Shown piece by piece: positions 1 through 6,759 of a DNA stretch of 35,692 nt (its first letter is position 1; the number at the start of each line of letters is the position of its first letter). The stretch is from Solirubrobacteraceae bacterium (GTDB lineage Bacteria > Actinomycetota > Thermoleophilia > Solirubrobacterales > Solirubrobacteraceae), in contig JADGIB010000002.1 of assembly GCA_019683665.1 (NCBI GenBank), positions 1 through 35,692 of the forward strand, in the 5' to 3' direction. The translations under genes were made by a program, and so were the position numbers. The notes beneath the pieces are model-generated. The model had not been told where the DNA came from. It saw only the letters and a program-made list of their open reading frames with translations, and searched no databases.

Positions 1-1
1 G

Positions 2-1438
2 CTAGGCCTGCGCCAGCGGCGGCCGCCGGTCCGCCCACGGCCGCGCCCGCTCGATCTGGGCGCCGAGCGCGAGGAGGACGTCCTCGCGGGCCGGGCGCCC
101 GACGAGCTGGACGCCGATTGGCAGCCCGTCCGGGCCGTGCGCGAGCGGCAGCGCGATCGCCGGCTGGCCGGAGGCGTTCGCCCCGGCGGTGAACGGGGTG
201 AAGCGCGCGCCGCCCGCGAACGCGGCCAGCGGGTCCTCGTCGTCGTCGCTGTCGAGCGCGCCGATCGGCAGTGGCCGCTGGGCCAGCGCCGGGGTGAGGA
301 TGACGTCCCACGGGTCGAGCTCGACGAGCAGCGCGCGCATCGTCCCCTGCAGCTGCGCGGTGGCGGCCGCGTGATCGACCGCGGTCCAGCGGCGCGCCTG
401 CTCCCAGATCGCCCAGCTCATCGCCTGCATGTCCTCGCGGCGCGGCTCGCGTCCGGCCAGGAGGGCGGTCCAGCCGATCGACGTCGCGATCGCGGTCATG
501 AACGCGGTCGAGAAGAGGCCGAGCAGCGCCGGGTTCGCCCAGCTCGGCTCGATCTCCTCGACCTCGTGGCCGAGCTCGGCCAGCAGCTCCGCCGCGTCGC
601 GCACCGCCGCCAGCGCGATCGGGTCGACCCCGGCGTCGGGCAGCGGCGGGTTCACCGCGACCCCGACGCGCAGCCGCGCCGGGTCGCGCTCGACCGCGGC
701 CGCGAACGGCGCCGCCGGCGGCGGCGCCCACGTCGCGTCGCCGACCTCCATCCCGGCGAGGACGTCGAGCAGCCGCGCGGTCTCGGCGACGGTGCGGGTG
801 AGGACGCCGTCCTGGACGAGCGGGTGGTCGCCGAGCTCGGGGCCGAGCGAGATCCGTCCGCGCGCCGGCTTGAGCCCGACGAGCCCGCAGCAGGCGGCCG
901 GGATCCGCGTCGAGCCGCCGCCGTCGTTGGCGTGGGCGACCGGCACGAGGCCGGCGGCGACCGCGGCGGCCGAGCCGCCCGACGAGCCGCCGGGCGTGCG
1001 CTGCGGGTCCCACGGGTTGCGGGCCGGCGGGAAGCGGCGCGGCTCGGTCACCGGCTGGATGCCGTACTCGGGCAGGTTCGTCGTCCCGACGACGACGAAC
1101 CCGGCGTCCTTCAGCCGCCGCACGACGTGGCTGACGACGTCCGGCACGTGGTCGCCGGCGAGGTCGCAGGCGAGCGTCAGTCGCCAGCCGCGGACGGCGC
1201 GGTTGTTCTTGATCGCGATCGGGACGCCGGCGAACGGCCGCGGGTCGCCCGGGCCGATCGCGTCGGCCTCCGCGAGCGCGCGGTCCCCGTCGACGTCGAC
1301 GAACGCGCCCAGCTGCGCGTCGAGCGCCTCGATCCGTCGCAGCGACGCCTCGACGAGCTCGCGGGCGGCCAGCTCCCCGCGCCGCACGAGCGCGGCGAGC
1401 TCGTCGACGGGGCGGAACATGAGGTCGGCGTCGGACAT
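2..1438 (-). CDS. Amidase signature family hydrolase
   Basis: A 478-residue amidase-signature enzyme, complete at the window edge (TAG at bases 2-4). It hydrolyses amide bonds; the substrate is not predictable. The Ser-cisSer-Lys triad can be placed: Lys77 in the PIAIKNN segment, Ser152 in the Gly/Ser-rich GGSSGGSA motif and Ser176 in GGGSTRIPA; the 75- and 24-residue spacings match the classic triad. The HANDGGGS context resembles 6-aminohexanoate cyclic-dimer hydrolase-like amidases rather than GatA, and no gatB or gatC lies nearby. No signal peptide, so cytoplasmic. It diverges from the CGNR regulator gene; a TAGGGT hexamer 9 bases before the ATG suggests a nearly leaderless transcript. 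Confidence 0.93.
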   Translation of the reverse strand: MSDADLMFRPVDELAALVRRGELAARELVEASLRRIEALDAQLGAFVDVDGDRALAEADAIGPGDPRPFAGVPIAIKNNRAVRGWRLTLACDLAGDHVPDVVSHVVRRLKDAGFVVVGTTNLPEYGIQPVTEPRRFPPARNPWDPQRTPGGSSGGSAAAVAAGLVPVAHANDGGGSTRIPAACCGLVGLKPARGRISLGPELGDHPLVQDGVLTRTVAETARLLDVLAGMEVGDATWAPPPAAPFAAAVERDPARLRVGVAVNPPLPDAGVDPIALAAVRDAAELLAELGHEVEEIEPSWANPALLGLFSTAFMTAIATSIGWTALLAGREPRREDMQAMSWAIWEQARRWTAVDHAAATAQLQGTMRALLVELDPWDVILTPALAQRPLPIGALDSDDDEDPLAAFAGGARFTPFTAGANASGQPAIALPLAHGPDGLPIGVQLVGRPAREDVLLALGAQIERARPWADRRPPLAQA

Positions 1439-1447
1439 GGCCCGGGA

Positions 1448-1453
1448 ACCCTA
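1448..1453 (-). promoter_or_regulatory. -10 box of the amidase gene
   Basis: TAGGGT on the minus strand, 9 bases upstream of the amidase ATG. It fits the TAnnnT spacing seen before many first genes in this window. No convincing -35 or Shine-Dalgarno sequence. Confidence 0.45.
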
Positions 1454-1498
1454 CGAGCCCGGCCGGGCGCGTGCGCCGGGCCGCGACCCTCGTCTCGT

Positions 1499-1506
1499 AA
1501 CCGGTT
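1499..1506. promoter_or_regulatory. AACCGGTT palindrome in divergent intergenic region
   Basis: A perfect 8-base palindrome between the amidase and CGNR genes. Flanking bases make a wider inverted pair, TAACC at 1498-1502 and GGTTA at 1521-1525, spanning the presumed CGNR promoter (GATCAT at 1513-1518). It could be an operator for the CGNR protein, but this rests on position only. Confidence 0.25.
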
Positions 1507-1524
1507 TGATGCGATCATGGGGTT

Positions 1525-2169
1525 ATGGACCTGCCGGACGACCTCGACCTCCCCCTCGAGCGCGGCGAGCCGTACTGGTACTGGCTCGGCGGCCGTCCGG
1601 CGCTGGACTTCGTCAACACCCTGCGCGAGCGCTGGTGGCGGCGGGTCGAGACGCTCGTCACGCCCGGCGACCTCGCCCGCTGGCTCGTCGCCGCCGGGGT
1701 CGCCGACGCGCCGCCGCCCGCCGGGCCCGCCGACGTCGAGCGCGCCCGCGCCCTGCGCGAGGCGATCGACGCCGCCGTCGTCGAGACCGTCGCCGGGCGC
1801 GACGTCCCCGCCGCCTGCGCCGAGGCGATCGACGGCGCGCTGCGCCGCGCCCCGCTGCGCGAGGCGGTCGCGCTCGAGCCGTCCGGCGCGCTCGCGCTGA
1901 CGACCGGGCGCGACGGGCCGCCCGTCGACCGCGCCCTGGCCGCCGTCGCCGCCGACGCGGCCGCGATGCTCGGCGCCGCCGAGCGCGGCCGGGTGCGCAT
2001 CTGCGCCTCCGAGACGTGCAGCGCCCGCTTCTTCGACCGTTCCCCGGCCGGCGCCCGCCGCTGGTGCTCGATGCGGCTGTGTGGCAACGTGGCCAAGGCC
2101 CGTCGCCACCGCCGCCGGCACCGGGCCGCGGCCGGCCGCACTCCCTCCGATCCCAGGAGCAGCACATGA
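1525..2169 (+). CDS. CGNR zinc-finger (ABATE domain) transcriptional regulator
   Basis: A 214-residue protein with an N-terminal ABATE/DUF1470-like region (about 12-150; LGGRPALDFVNT near residues 21-32) and a C-terminal CGNR zinc finger. Cys160, Cys165, Cys181 and Cys186 form the metal site, the last inside the family-naming Cys-Gly-Asn run, followed by a very basic Arg/His/Lys tail. Such proteins are regarded as DNA-binding regulators. The last bases overlap the start of the citrate synthase gene (ATGA at 2166-2169), so the two are probably co-transcribed and translationally coupled. The start is the ATG 6 bases after a GATCAT hexamer. Effector and targets unknown. Confidence 0.88.
   Translation: MDLPDDLDLPLERGEPYWYWLGGRPALDFVNTLRERWWRRVETLVTPGDLARWLVAAGVADAPPPAGPADVERARALREAIDAAVVETVAGRDVPAACAEAIDGALRRAPLREAVALEPSGALALTTGRDGPPVDRALAAVAADAAAMLGAAERGRVRICASETCSARFFDRSPAGARRWCSMRLCGNVAKARRHRRRHRAAAGRTPSDPRSST
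2155..2159 (+). promoter_or_regulatory. Ribosome binding site of citrate synthase
   Basis: AGGAG six bases before the ATG at 2166, inside the 3' end of the CGNR gene. It fixes the citrate synthase start, although that reading frame stays open far upstream. Confidence 0.7.
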
Positions 2170-3251
2170 CCACCGACCCCGACGTCCAGTCCGGCCTCGA
2201 GGGCGTCGTCGCCTTCGCGACCTCGATCGCCGAGCCCGACAAGGCCGGCGGCGCGCTGCGCTACCGCGGCGTCGACATCGAGGACCTCGTCGGCCGCGTC
2301 CCCTACGAGCAGGTCTGGGGCCTGCTCGTCGACGGGACGCTGAAGCCCGGCCTGTCGCCGGCCGAGCCGTGGCCGCTGACCGTCCGCTCCGGCGACGCGC
2401 GCGTCGACGTGCAGGCCGCGCTGGCGATGCTCGCCCCCGCGTGGGGCTTCCGGCCGCTCATCGACATCAGCGACGAGGAGGCGCGCACCGAGCTCGCCCG
2501 CGCCTCGGTGATGGCGCTCTCGTTCGTCGCCCAGTCCGCGCGCGGCGTCGGCCGCCCGCCGGTCCCCCAGAGCGAGGTCGACGCGGCGACCTCGATCCCG
2601 GAGCGGTTCCTCATCCGCTGGCGCGGCGAGGCCGACCCCGATCACGTCAAGGCGATCGACGCCTACTGGATCTCGGCCGCCGAGCACGGCATGAACGCCT
2701 CGACGTTCACCGCGCGCGTCGTCGCCTCGACCGGCGCCGACGTCGCCGCCGCGCTCTCCGCCGCCGTCGGCGCGCTCAGCGGGCCGCTGCACGGCGGCGC
2801 CCCGTCGCGCGTCCTGAAGATGCTCGACGAGGTCGAGCAGCTCGGCGACGCCGAGGCGTGGGTGAAGCGGGCGCTCGACCGGGGCGAGCGGATCATGGGC
2901 TTCGGCCACCGCGTCTACCGCGCCGAGGACCCGCGCGCCCGCGTGCTGCGGCGCACGGCCCGCGAGCTCGGCTCGACCCGGTTCGAGGTCGCCGAGGCGC
3001 TCGAGCGGGCGGCGCTGGCCGAGCTGAAGGCGCGCAAGCCCGACCGCGTGCTCGCCACGAACGTCGAGTTCTGGTCGGCGGTGCTGCTCGACATGGCCGA
3101 GGTGCCGCCGGAGATGTTCACCCCGATGTTCACGTGCGCGCGCGTCGCCGGCTGGTCGGCGCACATCCTCGAGCAGAAGCGCGAGGGGCGCCTGATCCGC
3201 CCGACGGCGAAGTACGTCGGCGAGGGGCCGCGCCCGCTGCCGCAGGAGTAG
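2166..3251 (+). CDS. citA: Citrate synthase, CitA (citrate synthase 2) type
   Basis: A 361-residue citrate synthase that condenses oxaloacetate and acetyl-CoA. Family signatures are clear: AAEHGMNAST (His174), GPLHGGAP (His209) and GFGHRVYRAEDPRAR (His248). The short length and the start with VVAFATSIAEPDKAGGALRYRG match the actinobacterial CitA branch, as in Mycobacterium tuberculosis CitA. The usual catalytic Asp position in the NVDF motif reads NVEFW, with Glu301; I recall Glu there in mycobacterial CitA too, so it is probably a branch feature. It is coupled to the upstream CGNR gene by an ATGA overlap. Whether it serves the main TCA cycle or a methylcitrate-like reaction cannot be told. 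Confidence 0.95.
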   Translation: MTTDPDVQSGLEGVVAFATSIAEPDKAGGALRYRGVDIEDLVGRVPYEQVWGLLVDGTLKPGLSPAEPWPLTVRSGDARVDVQAALAMLAPAWGFRPLIDISDEEARTELARASVMALSFVAQSARGVGRPPVPQSEVDAATSIPERFLIRWRGEADPDHVKAIDAYWISAAEHGMNASTFTARVVASTGADVAAALSAAVGALSGPLHGGAPSRVLKMLDEVEQLGDAEAWVKRALDRGERIMGFGHRVYRAEDPRARVLRRTARELGSTRFEVAEALERAALAELKARKPDRVLATNVEFWSAVLLDMAEVPPEMFTPMFTCARVAGWSAHILEQKREGRLIRPTAKYVGEGPRPLPQE

Positions 3252-3253
3252 GC

Positions 3254-3268
3254 CGGGGTCAGTCCCCG
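3254..3268. terminator. Weak stem-loop at convergent citA/marR junction
   Basis: CGGGG-TCAGT-CCCCG: a 5-bp stem and 5-base loop between the citrate synthase and MarR stop codons, which are only 7 bases apart. No T-run. It might act in both directions, but may be chance. Confidence 0.3.
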
Positions 3269-3702
3269 TCGCGCCCGAGCGCCTTGCGCAGGAGGTCCCG
3301 CAGCGTCCGCTGCTCGTCGGGATCGAGGCGCTCGAGCTGCTCGGGCGCCTGCTCCATGCGCTCCTTGATGCGGGCGCGCAGCTCCTGGCCCTTCGGGGTG
3401 ACGACGAGCATCTTCACCCGCCGGTCGTGGGGCGCCGGGCGGCGCTCCACGAGGCCGCGGTCCTCGAGGCGGTCGATGATGCCGGTGACGTTCGAGTTGT
3501 CGCAGTTCAGCGCGGCGGCCAGCTCGCGCATCGGCTTGGGCGACTCGGGGTCCAGCCACTTCAGGGCGTGCAGCTGGCCCGGGGCGAGGTCCAGCTCCGC
3601 GCACACGCACATCGTGCGGTGCCGCTGGCTGACGACGAGGTCCGCCATCAGCACCCAGGCCTCGCTCGCCGCGCTGCGGCGAGCCGGAGCGATGCTGGTC
3701 AT
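3259..3702 (-). CDS. MarR family transcriptional regulator
   Basis: A 147-residue winged-helix regulator. The MarR core runs from about residue 30: PMRELAAALNCDNSNVTGIIDRLEDRGLVER is the recognition helix region, followed by the wing (PAPHDRRVKMLVVTPKG) and a C-terminal dimerisation helix. MarR dimers usually repress a nearby gene until a small ligand binds. I use the ATG at 3702 rather than the longer open frame to 3819, because TACCAT lies 7 bases before it and the upstream extension is Arg/Pro-rich and unlike the family. It converges on citA and diverges from the DUF4389 gene, its most likely target besides itself. Confidence 0.93.
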   Translation of the reverse strand: MTSIAPARRSAASEAWVLMADLVVSQRHRTMCVCAELDLAPGQLHALKWLDPESPKPMRELAAALNCDNSNVTGIIDRLEDRGLVERRPAPHDRRVKMLVVTPKGQELRARIKERMEQAPEQLERLDPDEQRTLRDLLRKALGRDGD

Positions 3703-3709
3703 GGGCGCG

Positions 3710-3715
3710 ATGGTA
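3710..3715 (-). promoter_or_regulatory. -10 box of the marR-type gene
   Basis: TACCAT on the minus strand, ending 7 bases before the ATG at 3702, which implies a leaderless mRNA and supports this start over the longer open frame. Confidence 0.55.
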
Positions 3716-3732
3716 CTTGCTGGCGGCGAAGG

Positions 3733-3745
3733 TTGACGTCGGCAA
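3733..3745. promoter_or_regulatory. Candidate MarR operator
   Basis: TTGACGTCGGCAA is an imperfect palindrome (10 of 12 arm bases pair) between the divergent MarR and DUF4389 genes, about 20 bases upstream of the marR -10 box. Position and symmetry suit a MarR operator; there is no binding evidence. Confidence 0.3.
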
Positions 3746-3793
3746 GTTGTCGGGCGGCCGCCGGCGCCGGTCGCGCGCGGCCGGCGAACCTGG

Positions 3794-3799
3794 CAGGGT
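3794..3799 (+). promoter_or_regulatory. -10 box of the DUF4389 gene
   Basis: CAGGGT, with A and T at the two most conserved -10 positions, ends 7 bases before the GTG at 3807. It supports that start for a leaderless transcript. Confidence 0.35.
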
Positions 3800-3806
3800 A
3801 CGGGCC

Positions 3807-5426
3807 GTGGAGTCCGCACCGACGCCGCATCCGATCCAGATCGTCGTGCGCGACCGGGCGCTGGAGCGCCGCCGCCTGACGGTCGTCCTCCGCCTGATCC
3901 TCGCGATCCCGCACATCATCTGGTGGTGGCTGTGGGGGATCGCGATCGTCGTCGTCGCGCCCGTCCTGTGGGCGTGGGCGCTCGTCACCGGCGGGCCGAC
4001 CGGCCTGCACGGCTTCTACGGGGCGTACGTCCGCTACAGCGTCCACCTGCACGCGTACGTGAGCCTCGCCGCCGACCCGTACCCGGGCTTCCTCGGCGAG
4101 CCCGGCTACCCCGTCGACCTCGAGCTGCCCGCGCCCGCGCGCCAGAACCGGTGGACGATCGCCTTCCGGATCGTCCTCTGGCTGCCGGCCGGCGTGCTCG
4201 CCTCGGCGCTCGTCGGCGGCGGCAGCTGGAGCGGCGGGACCGGCACGTCGACGAGCGACGGCGACTGGTCGTGGACGTACGGCGCGTCGTTCGCCGGCGT
4301 CCTCGCCCTCGTCGCGATCGGCGCCTGGTTCGTGATCCTCGCCCGCGGGCGCACGAACCCGGGCCTGCGGGATCTCGCCGTCTACTGCCTCGGCTACGCC
4401 GCCCAGGCCTACGGCTACCTCGCCCTCCTCACCGACCGCTACCCCGACAGCGCCCCCGCGCTGTCGCGGCCGTGGCCCCAGGCGGCCCACCCGGTGCGGC
4501 TGACCGTCGACGACGACCGGCGCCGCAGCCGCCTCACCGTCCTCTTCCGGCTCCTGCTCGCGCTGCCGCACCTCGTCTGGCTGACGCTGTGGGGCGTCGT
4601 CGCGCTCCTGGCGGCGATCGCGAACTGGGTCGCGACGCTCGTCGCCGGCCGCTCGCCGGACCCGCTGCACCGCTTCCTCGGCGCGTACGTCCGCTACCGC
4701 GTCCACGTGGGCGCGTTCCTGTCGCTGGCCGCCAACCCGTTCCCGGGCTTCGTCGGCCGCCCGGGCACGTACCCGGTCGACCTCGAGATCGATCCCAGTG
4801 CGCGCCAGAGCCGGTGGATCACCGGATTCCGGATCGTCCTCGCGATCCCGGCCGCGTTCCTCAGCTCGGCGCTCGGGAGCGCGGCGTTCGTCGCCGCCGT
4901 CCTCGGCTGGTTCGCCGCCCTGGTCACCGGGCGGATGCCGCGCGGCCTGCGCGACCTGCTCGCGTTCTGCCTGCGCTACGACGGGCAGCTGTCCGCGTAC
5001 GCGAACCTGCTCACGGACCGCTACCCGTACAGCGGCCCGACGCTCGAGACCGGGCCGGTGCCCGCCGCGCGGCGTGGGCGGCGGTGGCGGTGGTCGTGGC
5101 GGTCGCCGCCGTCGTCGCCGGGCGCGCGCTGTGGTCGACGATCGTGCCCGCCGGGCTGCCGCGGCCGGCGGTCGACGTCGACGCGACGTTCGGGGCCGCG
5201 GCGGTCGCCGAGGCCGAGTCGTTCGAGGCGTTCCTGCGCGTCCTCTCGATCGCCGGGATCGTCGCCACCGTCGTCACGCTCGGGCTGTACGCCTGGCGCG
5301 GCGCCCGCTTCGCGCGCGAGTCGGCCGCCGGCCCGGTCGGGACCGGCTTCCTGCTCGGGATGCTCGGGCTGGCGATCCTGTGGCTGGTCGAGCTGCCGTT
5401 CTCGGTCGTCGAGCTGTGGTGGCTGA
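3807..5426 (+). CDS. Duplicated DUF4389 membrane protein; C-terminal frame suspect
   Basis: Two tandem DUF4389-like halves of about 200 residues each. Both have RLTV-x-RL-x-LAIPH, a membrane segment, GAYVRY-x-VH, P-x-PGF-x-G, a second hydrophobic stretch and LLTDRYP-S-P-L. Function unknown; clearly an integral membrane protein. The frame opens earlier (3717), but the GTG at 3807 begins the recognisable sequence. Genuine-looking coding ends near 5075 (about 423 residues). Beyond that this frame runs on as Arg/Ser/Pro-rich shadow sequence to a nominal stop at 5426, overlapping the M48 gene by about 340 bases. A lost base in the GC-rich run near 5060-5100, real or from sequencing, is the simplest explanation. 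Confidence 0.7.
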   Translation: MESAPTPHPIQIVVRDRALERRRLTVVLRLILAIPHIIWWWLWGIAIVVVAPVLWAWALVTGGPTGLHGFYGAYVRYSVHLHAYVSLAADPYPGFLGEPGYPVDLELPAPARQNRWTIAFRIVLWLPAGVLASALVGGGSWSGGTGTSTSDGDWSWTYGASFAGVLALVAIGAWFVILARGRTNPGLRDLAVYCLGYAAQAYGYLALLTDRYPDSAPALSRPWPQAAHPVRLTVDDDRRRSRLTVLFRLLLALPHLVWLTLWGVVALLAAIANWVATLVAGRSPDPLHRFLGAYVRYRVHVGAFLSLAANPFPGFVGRPGTYPVDLEIDPSARQSRWITGFRIVLAIPAAFLSSALGSAAFVAAVLGWFAALVTGRMPRGLRDLLAFCLRYDGQLSAYANLLTDRYPYSGPTLETGPVPAARRGRRWRWSWRSPPSSPGARCGRRSCPPGCRGRRSTSTRRSGPRRSPRPSRSRRSCASSRSPGSSPPSSRSGCTPGAAPASRASRPPARSGPASCSGCSGWRSCGWSSCRSRSSSCGG

Positions 5427-6286
5427 AGCGCCACGACGTGACCGACGTCGGCTACCTCGAGGCGATCGGGATGCAGGTCGCCGCGCTCGGCGGGACGTTC
5501 CTGGCCATCTGCCTGGCCCTGCTCGTCGCGATGGGCCTGGCGCGGCTGCTGGGCGCCGCGTGGTGGCTGCCGGCGGCCGCGGTGTTCGTCGGGATCATGG
5601 CCGGGCTGACGTTCGCCTCCCCGTACCTCGTGCCCGGCCAGGAGCGCCCGCCGCGGTGGGCCCAGCGCGAGGTCGACCGCCTGGCCCGGGCCGAGGGACT
5701 GGACCGGACGGTGCCGCTGCGCGTCGAGGAGGTGAGCGAGTTCACGAGCGCGCCGAACGCGTACGCGACCGGCCTCGGCTCGTCGCAGCGCGTCGTGCTG
5801 TGGGACACGCTCGCCGACGGGTTCCCGCGCGACCAGGTCCGCGTCGTCCTCGGCCACGAGGTCGCCCACCTCGCCCGCCGCCACCTCCCGAAGTCGATCG
5901 GCTGGTTCGCGGTGACGATCGTGCCGACCGCGCTGGCGATCGCGTTCGTCACCCGCCGCCGCGGCGGGATGGGCGAGGCGGCCGCGGTGCCGGTCGCGCT
6001 CTTCGCGTTCGTCGTCTGCGGCCTGCTGGCGACCCCGCTCGACAACGCCCTCAGCCGCCGCTACGAGGCCGAGGCCGACTGGACGGCGCTGCAGGCCACC
6101 CGCGACCCGCGCGCGATGGAGGGCCTGTTCGTCGGCTTCACCCGCCGCGGCCTGTCGGACCCGGACCCGCCGGGCTGGTGGCACGTCCTCTTCGACAGCC
6201 ACCCGAGCGGGCGCGAGCGGGTGCAGATGGCGCGGGCCTGGGCGCAGCTCCACGGCGGCGCGAGCGGCGATACTCGGGCGCCGTGA
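5084..6286 (+). CDS. M48 family membrane metalloprotease (HtpX/Ste24-like)
   Basis: About 400 residues from the GTG at 5084 (5090 and 5096 also possible). The N-terminal half carries about four or five hydrophobic segments. The peptidase half contains HEVAH (His258, Glu259, His262) and the downstream NALSRRYEAEAD motif, whose Glu328 is the expected third zinc ligand. The family degrades or processes membrane and misfolded proteins. The start is uncertain: the frame is open upstream to 3923 beneath the DUF4389 gene, no Shine-Dalgarno is visible, and the true product might be a fusion with DUF4389 if a base is missing near 5075. The 3' end overlaps the next gene (GTGA at 6283-6286). Confidence 0.85.
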   Translation: MAVVVAVAAVVAGRALWSTIVPAGLPRPAVDVDATFGAAAVAEAESFEAFLRVLSIAGIVATVVTLGLYAWRGARFARESAAGPVGTGFLLGMLGLAILWLVELPFSVVELWWLKRHDVTDVGYLEAIGMQVAALGGTFLAICLALLVAMGLARLLGAAWWLPAAAVFVGIMAGLTFASPYLVPGQERPPRWAQREVDRLARAEGLDRTVPLRVEEVSEFTSAPNAYATGLGSSQRVVLWDTLADGFPRDQVRVVLGHEVAHLARRHLPKSIGWFAVTIVPTALAIAFVTRRRGGMGEAAAVPVALFAFVVCGLLATPLDNALSRRYEAEADWTALQATRDPRAMEGLFVGFTRRGLSDPDPPGWWHVLFDSHPSGRERVQMARAWAQLHGGASGDTRAP

Positions 6287-6615
6287 TCACCGTCTACGAG
6301 AAGCGCACCTGCACGACCTGCCGCAGGCTGGCGAAGCTCCTGGAGGAGCGCGGCGTCCCGTTCGAGCGGGTCGAGTACCACGTCGAGGGCCTCACCGAGG
6401 ACCAGATCCGCGACCTGCTGCGCAAGGCCGGCCTGCGGGCCGCCGAGGCGCTGCGGATGCGCGCGGAGGGCGCCCGCGAGCTGCGCGACGCCGACGAGGA
6501 CGCGATCGTCGCCGCGATGGCCCGTCGCCCCGAGCTCCTCCAGCGCCCGATCGTCGTCAACGGCGACCGCGCCGTCCTCGCCCGCCCCGTCGAGCGGGTC
6601 CTCGAGATCCTCTAG
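6283..6615 (+). CDS. ArsC/Spx/YffB-family thioredoxin-fold protein
   Basis: A 110-residue member of the arsenate reductase/Spx family. It starts with VITVYEKRTCTTCRRL, a Cys-x-x-Cys at the thioredoxin-fold active-site position (residues 10-13), and has the family RPIVVNGDRAVLARP segment near residue 90. The paired cysteines look more like Spx or redox-active relatives than classic ArsC, which uses one N-terminal cysteine; I cannot assign arsenate reduction. The GTG start overlaps the M48 stop, so the two are probably co-translated; a GATACT hexamer 8 bases upstream could also give a separate short transcript. Confidence 0.85.
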   Translation: MITVYEKRTCTTCRRLAKLLEERGVPFERVEYHVEGLTEDQIRDLLRKAGLRAAEALRMRAEGARELRDADEDAIVAAMARRPELLQRPIVVNGDRAVLARPVERVLEIL

Positions 6616-6638
6616 CGCCCGGCCCCGCCGGCGCGAGT

Positions 6639-6673
6639 GGCGATCTCGATCCACCCCCTGGATGCGGATCGCC
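6639..6673 (+). terminator. Compound stem-loop after the ArsC/Spx gene
   Basis: GGCGATC (6639-6645) pairs with GATCGCC (6667-6673); inside, ATCCA pairs with TGGAT around a CCCCC loop, with a small internal bulge. It lies 24 bases after the plus-strand stop, in the convergent gap with groEL. No T-run follows, so termination strength is uncertain. Confidence 0.5.
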
Positions 6674-6703
6674 GCTCGTCGCGGGCCCGGCCCACGACGC
6701 AGA

Positions 6704-6729
6704 AGGGCCCGGCGCGAACGCCGGGCCCT
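6704..6729 (-). terminator. groEL terminator hairpin
   Basis: An 11-bp perfect stem, AGGGCCCGGCG and its complement, around a CGAA loop, 31 bases beyond the groEL stop codon. On the minus strand it is followed by a short T-rich stretch (TCT). It is the strongest hairpin seen in the window. Confidence 0.75.
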
Positions 6730-6759
6730 CCGAAAGCGACGTGCAGGCGCCGAAGCGGC

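Noticed and set aside
137..1900. A 587-residue plus-strand open frame over the amidase and CGNR genes.
   Set aside because: It is antisense to a clear amidase and out of frame with CGNR; the sequence is Arg-rich and featureless.
3742..3760. A PafBC-type TTGTCRGTG site at TTGTCGGGC.
   Set aside because: The last three bases do not match and no TAnnnT follows at 8 bases.
5071..5104. A programmed -1 frameshift joining DUF4389 to M48.
   Set aside because: No slippery X-XXY-YYZ heptamer or clear downstream structure was found; a lost base or a missed stop is simpler.
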